Shown here: one piece after another, positions 1 through 5,669 of the stretch
How the letters are laid out: each line of letters opens with the position of its first letter
Position numbering within the stretch: position 1 is the stretch's first letter
From: Cyclobacteriaceae bacterium
GTDB taxonomy: Bacteria; Bacteroidota; Bacteroidia; Cytophagales; Cyclobacteriaceae
Length of the DNA: 5,669 nucleotides
Direction of reading: 5' to 3'
Assembly (NCBI GenBank): GCA_026994125.1
Contig: JALWRJ010000265.1
Coordinates: forward strand, 1 to 5,669
Notes under the pieces: generated by a model
What the model saw: the letters and a program-made list of their open reading frames with translations, nothing else
Told to the model about the DNA's origin: nothing
Databases searched by the model: none
Translations under genes and position numbers: made by a program

Positions 1-815
1 TCATCGCCAGTTCCAAAAGCAGCATTGGCTGTATAACTGGTGCCACTTACCGGGTCGGCATCTACGGCAGTTCCTTGCTTGGCTAGCACAATAACCCCAT
101 CATCGCCATCGCCTCCGGTCCAGTTTATGGTCATTGCATTATCACCAATGGCCGTAAAGTTAATAGCCGAGGCCTGCGTGGTTGGGGCTGTGCACGAGGG
201 TACTCCTATCCATGAGCCCGGATCGAAATCGGCAGGTGCATTCTGTATTCCATTGCCTCCTCCACTATCGTTATCTACATTCCACTCGTTTACATCCCAG
301 GTGGTATTACCCGATGTAACCGTTCCTTTTCTTTCAGCCCGGCCATCTTCAAATTCGTGGCCGGTGCCTGTACCGTCTTCGCCTATTACGCCAAAAATAT
401 CTATGGTAATAGGGTTTAGGTTATCTGTATTATCAATGAGTAATATTTGGTCGTCTCCATTAGAATCGGCAGCCCCTCCGGTGCCAATATCCTGATCGGC
501 AGCAAACCCATAGGCGGTATTAAAAGCTGCTCCATTTGGAGATATAATGTAAAATCCTCCAGCGGGAATGGTTCCTGTTAATGGAACAGCTGTTTGAGGG
601 CTGGTATTTCCATTTGTATATCTTAATAATGCATAATTATTAGCAGCTAAATCAAAAGGTGCTGCTCCAGCATTATAGAGTTCAACAAACCTGGCAGATG
701 CATTATTATTTGGATCGGCCAGCTCTGTAATAAAAACCTGAGCTCGTGTTGCGTGGCTTAACAACAGCATGAGTAGCAGGCTAAAAAGTGATAAATTAGG
801 TAAATGTTTTTTCAT
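1..815 (-). CDS. Exported lamin-tail-domain protein, C-terminus cut off by window edge
   Basis: An open frame runs from ATG at 815-813 to the left edge with no stop, giving 271 complete codons. The N-terminus is a clear signal peptide: Lys2-Lys3, a Leu-rich core at about residues 8-20, and a probable cleavage after Ala25 (ATRA-Q). Residues 27 to about 145 read as a lamin-tail domain (LTD): VFITELADP at the start, RFVELYNAG at 42-50, then VPLTGTIPAGGFYIIS at 77-92 and DDQILLIDN at 121-129. A segment rich in Gly, Asp and Trp follows (about 150-203). From about 208 an Fn3-like domain begins (NWTGGDGDDGVIVLAKQG, about 231-248) and is still open at the edge. LTDs in bacteria occur on extracellular proteins, often with hydrolases or nucleases. 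Any catalytic or sorting domain would be in the missing part. The gene lies 187 bases downstream of the nuclease gene on the same strand. Exact function is unknown; adhesion or surface display is an inference. Confidence 0.85.
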   Translation of the reverse strand, partial: MKKHLPNLSLFSLLLMLLLSHATRAQVFITELADPNNNASARFVELYNAGAAPFDLAANNYALLRYTNGNTSPQTAVPLTGTIPAGGFYIISPNGAAFNTAYGFAADQDIGTGGAADSNGDDQILLIDNTDNLNPITIDIFGVIGEDGTGTGHEFEDGRAERKGTVTSGNTTWDVNEWNVDNDSGGGNGIQNAPADFDPGSWIGVPSCTAPTTQASAINFTAIGDNAMTINWTGGDGDDGVIVLAKQGTAVDADPVSGTSYTANAAFGTGD

Positions 816-835
816 AATGGTAAAATTATTTTTAA

Positions 836-843
836 CAAGCATA
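836..843 (-). promoter_or_regulatory. Possible -7 box for the lamin-tail gene
   Basis: Read on the minus strand the bases are TATGCTTG, seven of eight matching the Bacteroidota -7 consensus TAnnTTTG. The box ends 21 bases before the ATG at 815, similar to the spacing at the other genes here. No TTTG-like -33 element is seen at the expected distance, so this is a weak call. It could be chance in an AT-rich gap. Confidence 0.25.
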
Positions 844-1002
844 TAATAAATGTGCACTAATGTACGGATATTTTTTAATTGTTTTTCAGTAATGATTATC
901 AAATTGTTATCTATTTTTTAGAAGCTATATTGGGTTTTATAAAAATGTTTAAACATGAAATTTTGTAGCGGTTTGTACAAGCAAAACAGCACCCATATTA
1001 CG

Positions 1003-1221
1003 TTAGTATATGGCTAAAATATGTGTATAATTAGCTTTAGACGAGCTTAGTTGCACAATATACTGCCCCGCTTTTAGGTGCGATACATCCAATGTGGTTT
1101 TTCCGGTATTTTTTTGTTGGAGCACTACCTGGCCTACCATATTGGTAATTTGGATATGGTAGGTATGTTGCGGCCCGTTAAGTGTTACCTGCGCATGTGC
1201 CGGGTTTGGGTACAGGTTTAT
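1003..1221 (-). other. T9SS type A C-terminal sorting domain of the nuclease
   Basis: Residues 641-712 carry the usual marks of the Por secretion C-terminal domain: the opening INLYPNPA, a central ITNMVGQVV strand pair, LDVSHLKAGQYIVQL, and a short final beta strand ending in the hydrophobic ILAIY. In known systems this domain directs the protein through the outer membrane by T9SS and is removed by the sortase PorU, leaving the cargo released or attached to surface lipopolysaccharide. It implies that the host has a full T9SS encoded elsewhere. Confidence 0.9.
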
Positions 1222-3141
1222 CGTGGCTTTGTCGTTCTTGGTTAATCCACTTATAACATCATTGCCCTTAAGCTCGAGTATAAAGGTGTTATTAGTGCCC
1301 AGGGTGTAATTTTCCTCTTGAGGTACTAGTTGATAGGTTAAACGACCGGCTGCAGTTTGGCTTACTGCATCGGTATTAAAATGTACTTTAAATAAGGCCG
1401 AAGTAGCACCGGCCAACCAGGTAAGTGAAAGTGTATCGTTGGTGGTAGCAGGTACGGTGCTGTACTCGCTGCCATATTGTAGCTCAAGTGCTTCTAATTG
1501 CACCAAGTGCAGGCTTAGGTCGCTATTAGGTGCAATATCGGCAAACAATTGTACGTCAAAGGTATCTACCGGGAAGGTACTACGGTACGAAAAATTAAAG
1601 TTAAGTTCGGGTACATTTTTAGCATATTCGGTACCAGTTACATTTAACACTTGGTTTGCCACGCCCGGAGTACTGTGTGTAATGGTTCCATTTACCGGAG
1701 CATTGCTATCGGTGGTGGGTTTAAAGCGAACATACACCGTGGTGGTTGGTACGGTGCCAGCGTTGGGGGTTAGGGAGGTGCTGCTGTTAAAATCGGCATC
1801 GTTAGGGGTGAGTGATACCTCAAAACCGGAACTGGCCGCTATGGTAATAGCCCCGGTTAAGTTAGCTCCGGCTACGGTGTATTGCTGATGGGCTGAGGCC
1901 TCGCCTACATTTACTGTTCCAAAATCGGTTAAGCTGGCTGTAATGTTTAAAGAGGTAGTAGAGGCATCTTTTTCGCTACCAGCTACATTTAACACTTGGT
2001 TTGCCACGCCCGGAGTACTGTGTGTAATGGTTCCATTTACCGGAGCATTGCTATCGGTGGTGGGTTTAAAGCGTACATACACCGTGGTGGTTGGTACGGT
2101 GCCAGTGTTGGGGTTTAGGGAGGTGCTGCTGCTAAAATCGGCATCGTTAGGGGTGAGTGATACCTCAAAACCGGAACTGGCTGCTATGGTAATAGCCCCG
2201 GTTAAGTTAGCTCCGGCTACGGTGTATTGCTGATGGGCTGAGGCCTCGCCTACATTTACTGTTCCAAAATCGGTTAAGCTGGCAGTAATAGTTAAGGTAG
2301 GAGATGTACTGCTACCCCAAATAATGCCTACATATTCCGGGTGGTCGATAAAAGGATTTCGATTGCCCTGGTAATTGTAAATAGCGTTGTTTCGATCAAT
2401 TTCTTTTTGGCTAACAGGATCTTCGTTATGCCATTTTATCAGCATCTCTAAGGCCCAATCTTCAAATACATGATCCGAAGAGCCATCGAGCATGGCATCT
2501 CCATTGGTGTTATTTTTTTCCCATCCATCTATTAGGTTCTCATAACGAGTGGCCATGTAAAAATAGCCTCGTGCCAAATCACCTTTATAGTCATCAATGG
2601 GTTCAAAAACAGTACCTGAATAGCCCGCTAAACTGTTGGTGCCTAATTTGGATCCGTTGGTTGAGGTCCAGGAAGCGCTGCCTACTTCGCCATAAGCGTA
2701 ATTGCTTCGTTTGCCATTCACATAGCCATCGGTAGGTACGATATGAAAAGGATCGGATACCATGGGGCTGGCATCGTTAAACCAGCTTTTTGGAAACGAG
2801 TGCTCGCGATTGTAGCAACTGCCTTCTCCGGAGTAGTTTCCACATTGGTCGGAACCAAAGCTGTATTCGTAGGCCGGAGTGCCCCCCGGAACATCGGAAT
2901 ACATATCCCATACTTTGCCATTAGACTTTTTGTCTGAGGTTTTGTATAAATCCCACAGGTCATTATAGCTATGGGTGTTATGCCCTTTAATGATGTCGTA
3001 CAGGGCTGTTTTTAGTTGGTAACCTGTTTTACCATTGGCAGTACTATAATAGCCGGCAGGTATTTGCGCGGCTGCGTTAAGTGCAGCAAAAACTAAAAAA
3101 TAGAGGAAACTAAAAAAGTGTCTGTTCTTAATATTTTTCAT
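1003..3141 (-). CDS. Secreted endonuclease I with Ig-like repeats and T9SS sorting domain
   Basis: This encodes an extracellular nuclease of the endonuclease I family (EndA/Vvn type, beta-beta-alpha metal fold), which cuts DNA and often RNA non-specifically using a divalent metal. I use the ATG at 3141 (712 aa). An in-frame ATG at 3165 would add eight residues ahead of a normal signal peptide and would overlap a -7 box. The signal peptide is residues 1-25 (Lys-rich start, hydrophobic core, NAAA-Q). The nuclease domain spans about 26-276. It includes NREHSFPKSWF (111-121, with Glu113 and the likely catalytic His114), DPFHIVPTDGYVN (130-142), KRSNYAYG (144-151, with likely metal ligand Asn147), RGYFYMATRY (191-200) and RNPFIDHPEYVG (261-272). 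Cys100 and Cys109 may pair. Two Ig-like repeats follow (about 284-390 and 399-505), then an unassigned beta-rich region (506-630) and a type A sorting domain (641-712). Likely roles are DNA scavenging or degradation of extracellular DNA, by inference. No frameshift is seen. Confidence 0.93.
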   Translation of the reverse strand: MKNIKNRHFFSFLYFLVFAALNAAAQIPAGYYSTANGKTGYQLKTALYDIIKGHNTHSYNDLWDLYKTSDKKSNGKVWDMYSDVPGGTPAYEYSFGSDQCGNYSGEGSCYNREHSFPKSWFNDASPMVSDPFHIVPTDGYVNGKRSNYAYGEVGSASWTSTNGSKLGTNSLAGYSGTVFEPIDDYKGDLARGYFYMATRYENLIDGWEKNNTNGDAMLDGSSDHVFEDWALEMLIKWHNEDPVSQKEIDRNNAIYNYQGNRNPFIDHPEYVGIIWGSSTSPTLTITASLTDFGTVNVGEASAHQQYTVAGANLTGAITIAASSGFEVSLTPNDADFSSSTSLNPNTGTVPTTTVYVRFKPTTDSNAPVNGTITHSTPGVANQVLNVAGSEKDASTTSLNITASLTDFGTVNVGEASAHQQYTVAGANLTGAITIAASSGFEVSLTPNDADFNSSTSLTPNAGTVPTTTVYVRFKPTTDSNAPVNGTITHSTPGVANQVLNVTGTEYAKNVPELNFNFSYRSTFPVDTFDVQLFADIAPNSDLSLHLVQLEALELQYGSEYSTVPATTNDTLSLTWLAGATSALFKVHFNTDAVSQTAAGRLTYQLVPQEENYTLGTNNTFILELKGNDVISGLTKNDKATINLYPNPAHAQVTLNGPQHTYHIQITNMVGQVVLQQKNTGKTTLDVSHLKAGQYIVQLSSSKANYTHILAIY
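1639..1938 (-). repeat. Copy 2 (C-terminal) of a 300-base direct repeat in the nuclease gene
   Basis: This stretch matches 1984-2283 with five substitutions in 300 bases by eye (about 98% identity) and no gaps. It encodes the second Ig-like module, whose recognisable pieces are LTDFGTVNVGEASAHQQY, SSGFEVSLTPNDADF and VYVRFKP. Three of the five changes alter the protein (Ser to Asn, Asn to Thr and Thr to Ala relative to the first module), all in a short loop segment. Modules of this form are common in exported Bacteroidota proteins and are probably spacers or binding modules. Confidence 0.95.
1984..2283 (-). repeat. Copy 1 (N-terminal) of a 300-base direct repeat in the nuclease gene
   Basis: This is the partner of 1639-1938, offset by exactly 345 bases (115 codons), so both copies stay in frame. 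It encodes the first Ig-like module directly after the nuclease domain. The 45-base linker between copies (1939-1983) is clearly less similar to the outer flanks than the copies are to each other. Confidence 0.95.
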
Positions 3142-3162
3142 ACCAATTTCTATAAATGCGGC

Positions 3163-3170
3163 CAAAGTTA
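3163..3170 (-). promoter_or_regulatory. Probable -7 box for the nuclease gene
   Basis: The minus strand reads TAACTTTG, a full match to the Bacteroidota consensus TAnnTTTG. It ends 22 bases before the ATG at 3141, giving an expected leader of roughly 15-20 bases. It covers the upstream in-frame ATG at 3165, which supports the shorter start. No good TTTG element is seen at the -33 position. Confidence 0.45.
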
Positions 3171-3257
3171 AGAAATTATTTTCATCCTTAGCGGTTCTTT
3201 GAATTGCTTCGTTTTTCTATTTGGCTGAATATAAACGATATTTCTTTCGCGGGCATC

Positions 3258-3286
3258 TTTTTATTAAGCTATTCGGTTTAAATTCG
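3258..3286 (+). promoter_or_regulatory. Possible promoter for apbE-ZIP operon
   Basis: TAAATTCG at 3279-3286 matches seven of eight positions of TAnnTTTG. A T-run at 3258-3262 sits near the -33 position. The box ends only five bases before the ATG at 3291 but 23 bases before the in-frame ATG at 3309. If it is real, it favours the later start or a leaderless message. Confidence 0.3.
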
Positions 3287-3290
3287 CATC

Positions 3291-4337
3291 ATGTCTGTGG
3301 TAAAAGAAATGTTTTCACGTAAAAGGGTGCTTCCTTTAGGAATAATTTTACTGATGGTAGCCGTGTGGTATTGGCGAAAACCTACCCCCTTGGTGGTGCT
3401 GCACGGACAAACATTTGGGAGTATAGGCTATACTATTAAGTATAAAGATAAGCAAAGAAGAAATTTTAAGGCTTCGATTGATTCGCTATTAGATGTTTTT
3501 AATAATGCGGTAAGCCATTACCGGCCTCAGTCGGAGCTGTCAAAGTTTAATCGCGATTCGGTGGTGTATTTTAAGCTACCGTATATGTACCCAGTGTTGC
3601 GTGCCAGCCGGCAAGTGTACCGGGCTACCTCTGGTGGTTTTAATCCGGCAGTTATGCCTCTGGTAAATGCCTGGGGGTTTGGGCCCGATCACAGTCAGCA
3701 ACCCGATAGTGCTTTTATTGATTCGGTACTGACCTTTATTGATTTTAACCTGGTGCAATTTGATAGTCTTCGTGCCTGGAAAAAAGATAAACGGGTGCAG
3801 CTCGATTTTAGTGCTGTGGCTAAAGGGCAGGGTATTGATGTAGTGCTTGAGTTTTTAGAATCAAAAGGCATAACCGATGCATTTGTTGAAATAGGTGGAG
3901 AGGTAAACACCTTAGGCACCAATGCACATGGCAAGCCTTGGCGGGTGGCTATTTTAGACCCGGCTTCTGATGCCATTAACCAACAATACATTGCCATTGT
4001 AAATTTGCAAAACAGGGCACTGGCTACCTCGGCCAATAATTTTAATTATGTAATTCGAGATGGAGTGCGGTATTCGCATACCTTAAATCCGTTTACCGGC
4101 TACCCTACCCATAATACTATTTTAAGCGCTTCGGTGTTTGCTCAGGATTGCATGACGGCCGATGCTTATGCTACTGCTTTTATGGCGTTGGGCGAAGCCA
4201 AGGCCAAAGAAATTTTAGCCCAGCAACCCGGGTTGGATGCTTTTTTAATTTATAGCCTGCCCGATGGACGCACCGAAACTTTTGCCACTGCCGGTCTTCA
4301 ACCCTTGTTAGAAATACTACCTACCACCGAGCCATGA
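3291..4337 (+). CDS. apbE: FAD:protein FMN transferase (ApbE family), membrane-anchored
   Basis: ApbE enzymes use FAD and Mg2+ to attach FMN covalently to a Ser or Thr of target proteins, typically subunits of Na+-pumping NADH:quinone reductase, RNF or other periplasmic flavoproteins. The 348-residue length is normal. Visible motifs in order: TFGSIGYTIKY (41-51), SELSKFN (81-87), GGFNPAVMPLVNAWGFG (115-131), LDFSAVAKGQGID (171-183, the usual DxGxIAKGxxxD region), AFVEIGGEV (197-205), GKPWRVAILDP (214-224), ALATSANNFNY (243-253), SHTLNPFTGYP (262-272) and DCMTADAYATAFMALG (286-301), which holds the expected Mg-binding Asp and Thr near the end. Residues 13-28 form one hydrophobic segment without a lipobox Cys, so a membrane anchor facing the periplasm is likely. 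The start could instead be Met7 (3309), which fits the putative promoter better. The stop overlaps the next gene's start as ATGA. No flavinylation target gene is in view. Confidence 0.93.
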   Translation: MSVVKEMFSRKRVLPLGIILLMVAVWYWRKPTPLVVLHGQTFGSIGYTIKYKDKQRRNFKASIDSLLDVFNNAVSHYRPQSELSKFNRDSVVYFKLPYMYPVLRASRQVYRATSGGFNPAVMPLVNAWGFGPDHSQQPDSAFIDSVLTFIDFNLVQFDSLRAWKKDKRVQLDFSAVAKGQGIDVVLEFLESKGITDAFVEIGGEVNTLGTNAHGKPWRVAILDPASDAINQQYIAIVNLQNRALATSANNFNYVIRDGVRYSHTLNPFTGYPTHNTILSASVFAQDCMTADAYATAFMALGEAKAKEILAQQPGLDAFLIYSLPDGRTETFATAGLQPLLEILPTTEP

Positions 4338-5077
4338 TTGTAAACCTGATCATATTGCTTGGGAGTGCGCTGGCCGGAGGCTTGCTATCGGTGTATTATG
4401 CTGATAAAAAAAAGCTAAACTATGGGCTGATACTTACTTTTTCGGGGGGTTATTTATTTTCGATTACCATCATTCATATCCTGCCTCATTTATTTGCCGA
4501 AGCTACCCCTGTAACTTATACAGGAATGGTGGTACTAGCCGGTTACTTTTTGCAACAATTATTAGAGTATTTTACAGCCGGAGCCGAACACGGGCATGTG
4601 CACCCCAGCAGCCCCGAGCACCGGCATAAATCCGGATTGGCCGTTTCGCTATTGGTAGGTTTAAGTGTGCATGCTTTGCTCGAAGGCTCGCTGCTTACTG
4701 AATCGATAGCCAACCCTGCCCATACACATAACGGAGCTGTGGCTTTGGGTATTGGCCTGCATAAATTGCCGGCTGCTTTTGCCATGATGAGCATACTTCT
4801 GTGCTACTTTAAAACCAAAGCCAAACCTATTGTTTTTTTAAGTTTGTTTGCTTTGGCCTCTCCGGTGGGTTTAGTGCTAAGTCAGTATGCGGTAGATAAC
4901 CATATTTTTACCCCTCAAACCACTGCGGTGCTTTTTGCATTGGTAAGTGGTAGCTTTTTGTATATTTCTACCACCATTGTGTTTGAGAGCACCCCCGGCC
5001 ATGCATTTAAGTGGAAGAAGCTGATGGTGTTGCTCTTAGGTGCAGGCTTGGCTATATTGGCCGAAATGGTTTTGTAG
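4334..5077 (+). CDS. ZIP-family divalent metal transporter with reduced metal site
   Basis: This 247-residue protein has about eight hydrophobic segments (roughly 2-21, 31-53, 61-80, 102-124, 134-158, 164-184, 196-216 and 229-246), the topology of ZIP transporters that bring Zn2+, Fe2+ or Mn2+ into the cytoplasm. TM2 contains TFSGGYLFSITIIHILPHLF (35-54), close to the ZIP pattern ending HxLP. The loop after TM3 is His-rich (EHGHVH at 85-90 and EHRHK at 95-99). TM4 has HALLEG (113-118) and TM5 has HKLPAAF (143-149), the positions of the family's HNxxEG and HxxPEG motifs. His113, Glu117 and His143 are kept, but the Asn after the TM4 His is Ala and the TM5 Glu is Ala147. TM7 (GSFLYISTTIVFE, 206-218) resembles the family segment but lacks its mid-helix Glu. 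The start codon lies inside the apbE stop (ATGA), so translation is probably coupled. Metal specificity cannot be read from sequence. Family membership is secure; transport activity is inferred. Confidence 0.85.
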   Translation: MIVNLIILLGSALAGGLLSVYYADKKKLNYGLILTFSGGYLFSITIIHILPHLFAEATPVTYTGMVVLAGYFLQQLLEYFTAGAEHGHVHPSSPEHRHKSGLAVSLLVGLSVHALLEGSLLTESIANPAHTHNGAVALGIGLHKLPAAFAMMSILLCYFKTKAKPIVFLSLFALASPVGLVLSQYAVDNHIFTPQTTAVLFALVSGSFLYISTTIVFESTPGHAFKWKKLMVLLLGAGLAILAEMVL

Positions 5078-5181
5078 CAGGAGGTGCAAGTGACAACTAC
5101 AAACACAACTTTGTGATAATCGGTTACCCTTCAAGTACCCTGCAAGGATTTTTACCCGTTTGCAAAAAAAATGTTAAAAAA

Positions 5182-5212
5182 ATTGCATTTGCTAAAAAAT
5201 AAAATATATTTG
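5182..5212 (+). promoter_or_regulatory. Bacteroidota-type promoter of the Rrf2 gene
   Basis: TATATTTG at 5205-5212 is a perfect TAnnTTTG -7 box. ATTG at 5182-5185 lies 19 bases upstream, the usual spacing for the -33 element. The box ends 27 bases before the ATG at 5239. This is the best promoter in the window and makes the Rrf2 gene an independent transcription unit. TTGCA occurs at 5160-5164, 5183-5187 and 5210-5214, the last two overlapping the promoter elements. Confidence 0.6.
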
Positions 5213-5241
5213 CATACAAGATATAACATATATATAGTATG
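5213..5241 (+). promoter_or_regulatory. Weak inverted repeat at the Rrf2 start, possible operator
   Basis: CATAC at 5213-5217 and GTATG at 5237-5241 are exact inverted arms, 19 bases apart, placed between the -7 box and the start codon. Rrf2 proteins are dimers and many regulate their own gene, so this location suits an operator. Five-base arms in an AT-rich leader can arise by chance, so this is only a suggestion. Confidence 0.2.
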
Positions 5242-5667
5242 AGTTATTCTCTTTCGTTTACTAAAGCTATTTTAGTAGTAATTTTTGTGGCAGATAAAAT
5301 TCGACAAAAACAATTTGAGTTTCTTTCAACGGCTGATATTTCAAAATTTCTTAGTATTCCCAAACCTACACTTGTTAAAATACTACAAAGTTTACATGCA
5401 GCAAATATTATAGAAACCAAGGAAGGAAAGCAAGGTGGTATTAGGCTTATGAAGGATGCTTCCAAAATAACCATAGTAGAAATACTTGAAGCAACCGAAA
5501 AGGGGAAGAACCTGTTTCAAACTTCGTTTAATATTTTGGCCGAAGGTAAGCGGCCCGATAATGCACAGCGCCTTATTAAAAATGTATTGTCCAATGCTGA
5601 AATTAAGATGAAAGCAGAGCTGGGCAAAACAACAATTGCTGAGATACTTAAAAAGTTGGGGGATTAA
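5239..5667 (+). CDS. Rrf2-family transcription regulator without cysteines
   Basis: This 142-residue protein has the Rrf2 plan. An N-terminal helix (about 4-22, SLSFTKAILVVIFVADK) leads to a winged helix-turn-helix with LSTADISKFLSI (29-40), recognition helix PKPTLVKILQSLHAANII (41-58) and wing KEGKQGGIRL (61-70, with the family's GxxGG-type turn). ITIVEILEATE (77-87) opens the dimerisation helix region. Members with three Cys bind an Fe-S cluster (IscR, NsrR) and CymR-type members sense by protein partners. This protein has no Cys at all, so it is not a canonical Fe-S sensor and its signal is unknown. It starts 161 bases after the transporter with its own promoter and no Shine-Dalgarno sequence. 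Its N-terminal half is AT-rich: two 60-base lines, 5281-5400, count about 29% G+C, against 43-53% in two transporter lines; the line 5521-5580 is back to about 43%. Target genes may lie to the right of the window. Confidence 0.88.
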   Translation: MSYSLSFTKAILVVIFVADKIRQKQFEFLSTADISKFLSIPKPTLVKILQSLHAANIIETKEGKQGGIRLMKDASKITIVEILEATEKGKNLFQTSFNILAEGKRPDNAQRLIKNVLSNAEIKMKAELGKTTIAEILKKLGD

Positions 5668-5669
5668 TT

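Noticed and set aside
40..495. Plus-strand open frame of 151 codons, Ser/Pro/Val-rich
   Set aside because: It is antisense to the lamin-tail protein, whose frame has a signal peptide and a recognisable domain.
945..956. Perfect 12-base palindrome ATGTTTAAACAT downstream of the nuclease gene
   Set aside because: It has no loop or GC-rich stem, so it is not a convincing terminator, and such AT palindromes are frequent in this spacer. I see no other signal in 816-1002 apart from the weak -7 box.
1439..2233. Plus-strand open frames at 1439-1888 and 1943-2233 that share a near-identical ending
   Set aside because: They are antisense shadows of the repeated Ig-like modules; their similarity simply reflects the DNA repeat, and they have no promoter or plausible protein features.
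5079..5118. A strong Shine-Dalgarno-like AGGAGGT just after the transporter stop, followed by GTG and a nine-codon frame
   Set aside because: Bacteroidota rarely rely on such sites, and the frame is too short and featureless to support a gene.
5107..5155. Possible terminator hairpins after the transporter (CACAA-ct-TTGTG; CCTT...AAGG before a T-run)
   Set aside because: Stems are only four or five base pairs, with a two-base loop in the first and mismatches inside the second, so termination here is unproven.
5011..5202. Short plus-strand frame crossing the transporter's end into the gap
   Set aside because: It overlaps the transporter in another frame, has no start signal, and its tail is low-complexity Lys/Asn-rich sequence from AT-rich spacer.

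Overview
The window looks like chromosomal DNA from a member of the Bacteroidota. Three signs agree: a type IX secretion (T9SS) type A sorting domain on the large exported protein, start codons with no Shine-Dalgarno sequence, and -7 boxes of the Bacteroidota form TAnnTTTG placed about 21-27 bases before starts. Base composition is moderate (hand-counted 60-base lines range from about 28% to 53% G+C). I cannot name the genus.

Left half (1-3141, minus strand): two genes for exported proteins. The downstream one (1-815) runs off the left edge and has a signal peptide, a lamin-tail domain and the start of an Fn3-like domain. The upstream one (1003-3141) is a secreted endonuclease I followed by two nearly identical Ig-like repeats, an unassigned beta-rich segment and a T9SS C-terminal sorting domain. 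The repeats are visible in the DNA as two 300-base copies at a 345-base period. About 150 bases (3142-3290) separate this side from the divergent right half and should hold both outward promoters.

Right half (3291-5667, plus strand): a membrane-anchored FAD:protein FMN transferase (ApbE) overlaps by four bases (ATGA) an eight-helix ZIP-family metal transporter, so the two are very probably co-translated. The transporter keeps first-site metal ligands but lacks most second-site ligands. After a 161-base gap with a good Bacteroidota promoter comes a complete cysteine-free Rrf2-family regulator, whose targets may lie beyond the right edge.

In function the window holds two modules: outer-surface or secreted DNA degradation and attachment on the left, and envelope flavinylation plus divalent metal handling on the right, next to a transcription regulator. 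I found no RNA genes, CRISPR array, insertion sequence or phage genes. The most unusual items are the homogenised repeat pair, the apbE-ZIP overlap and the reduced metal site of the transporter.
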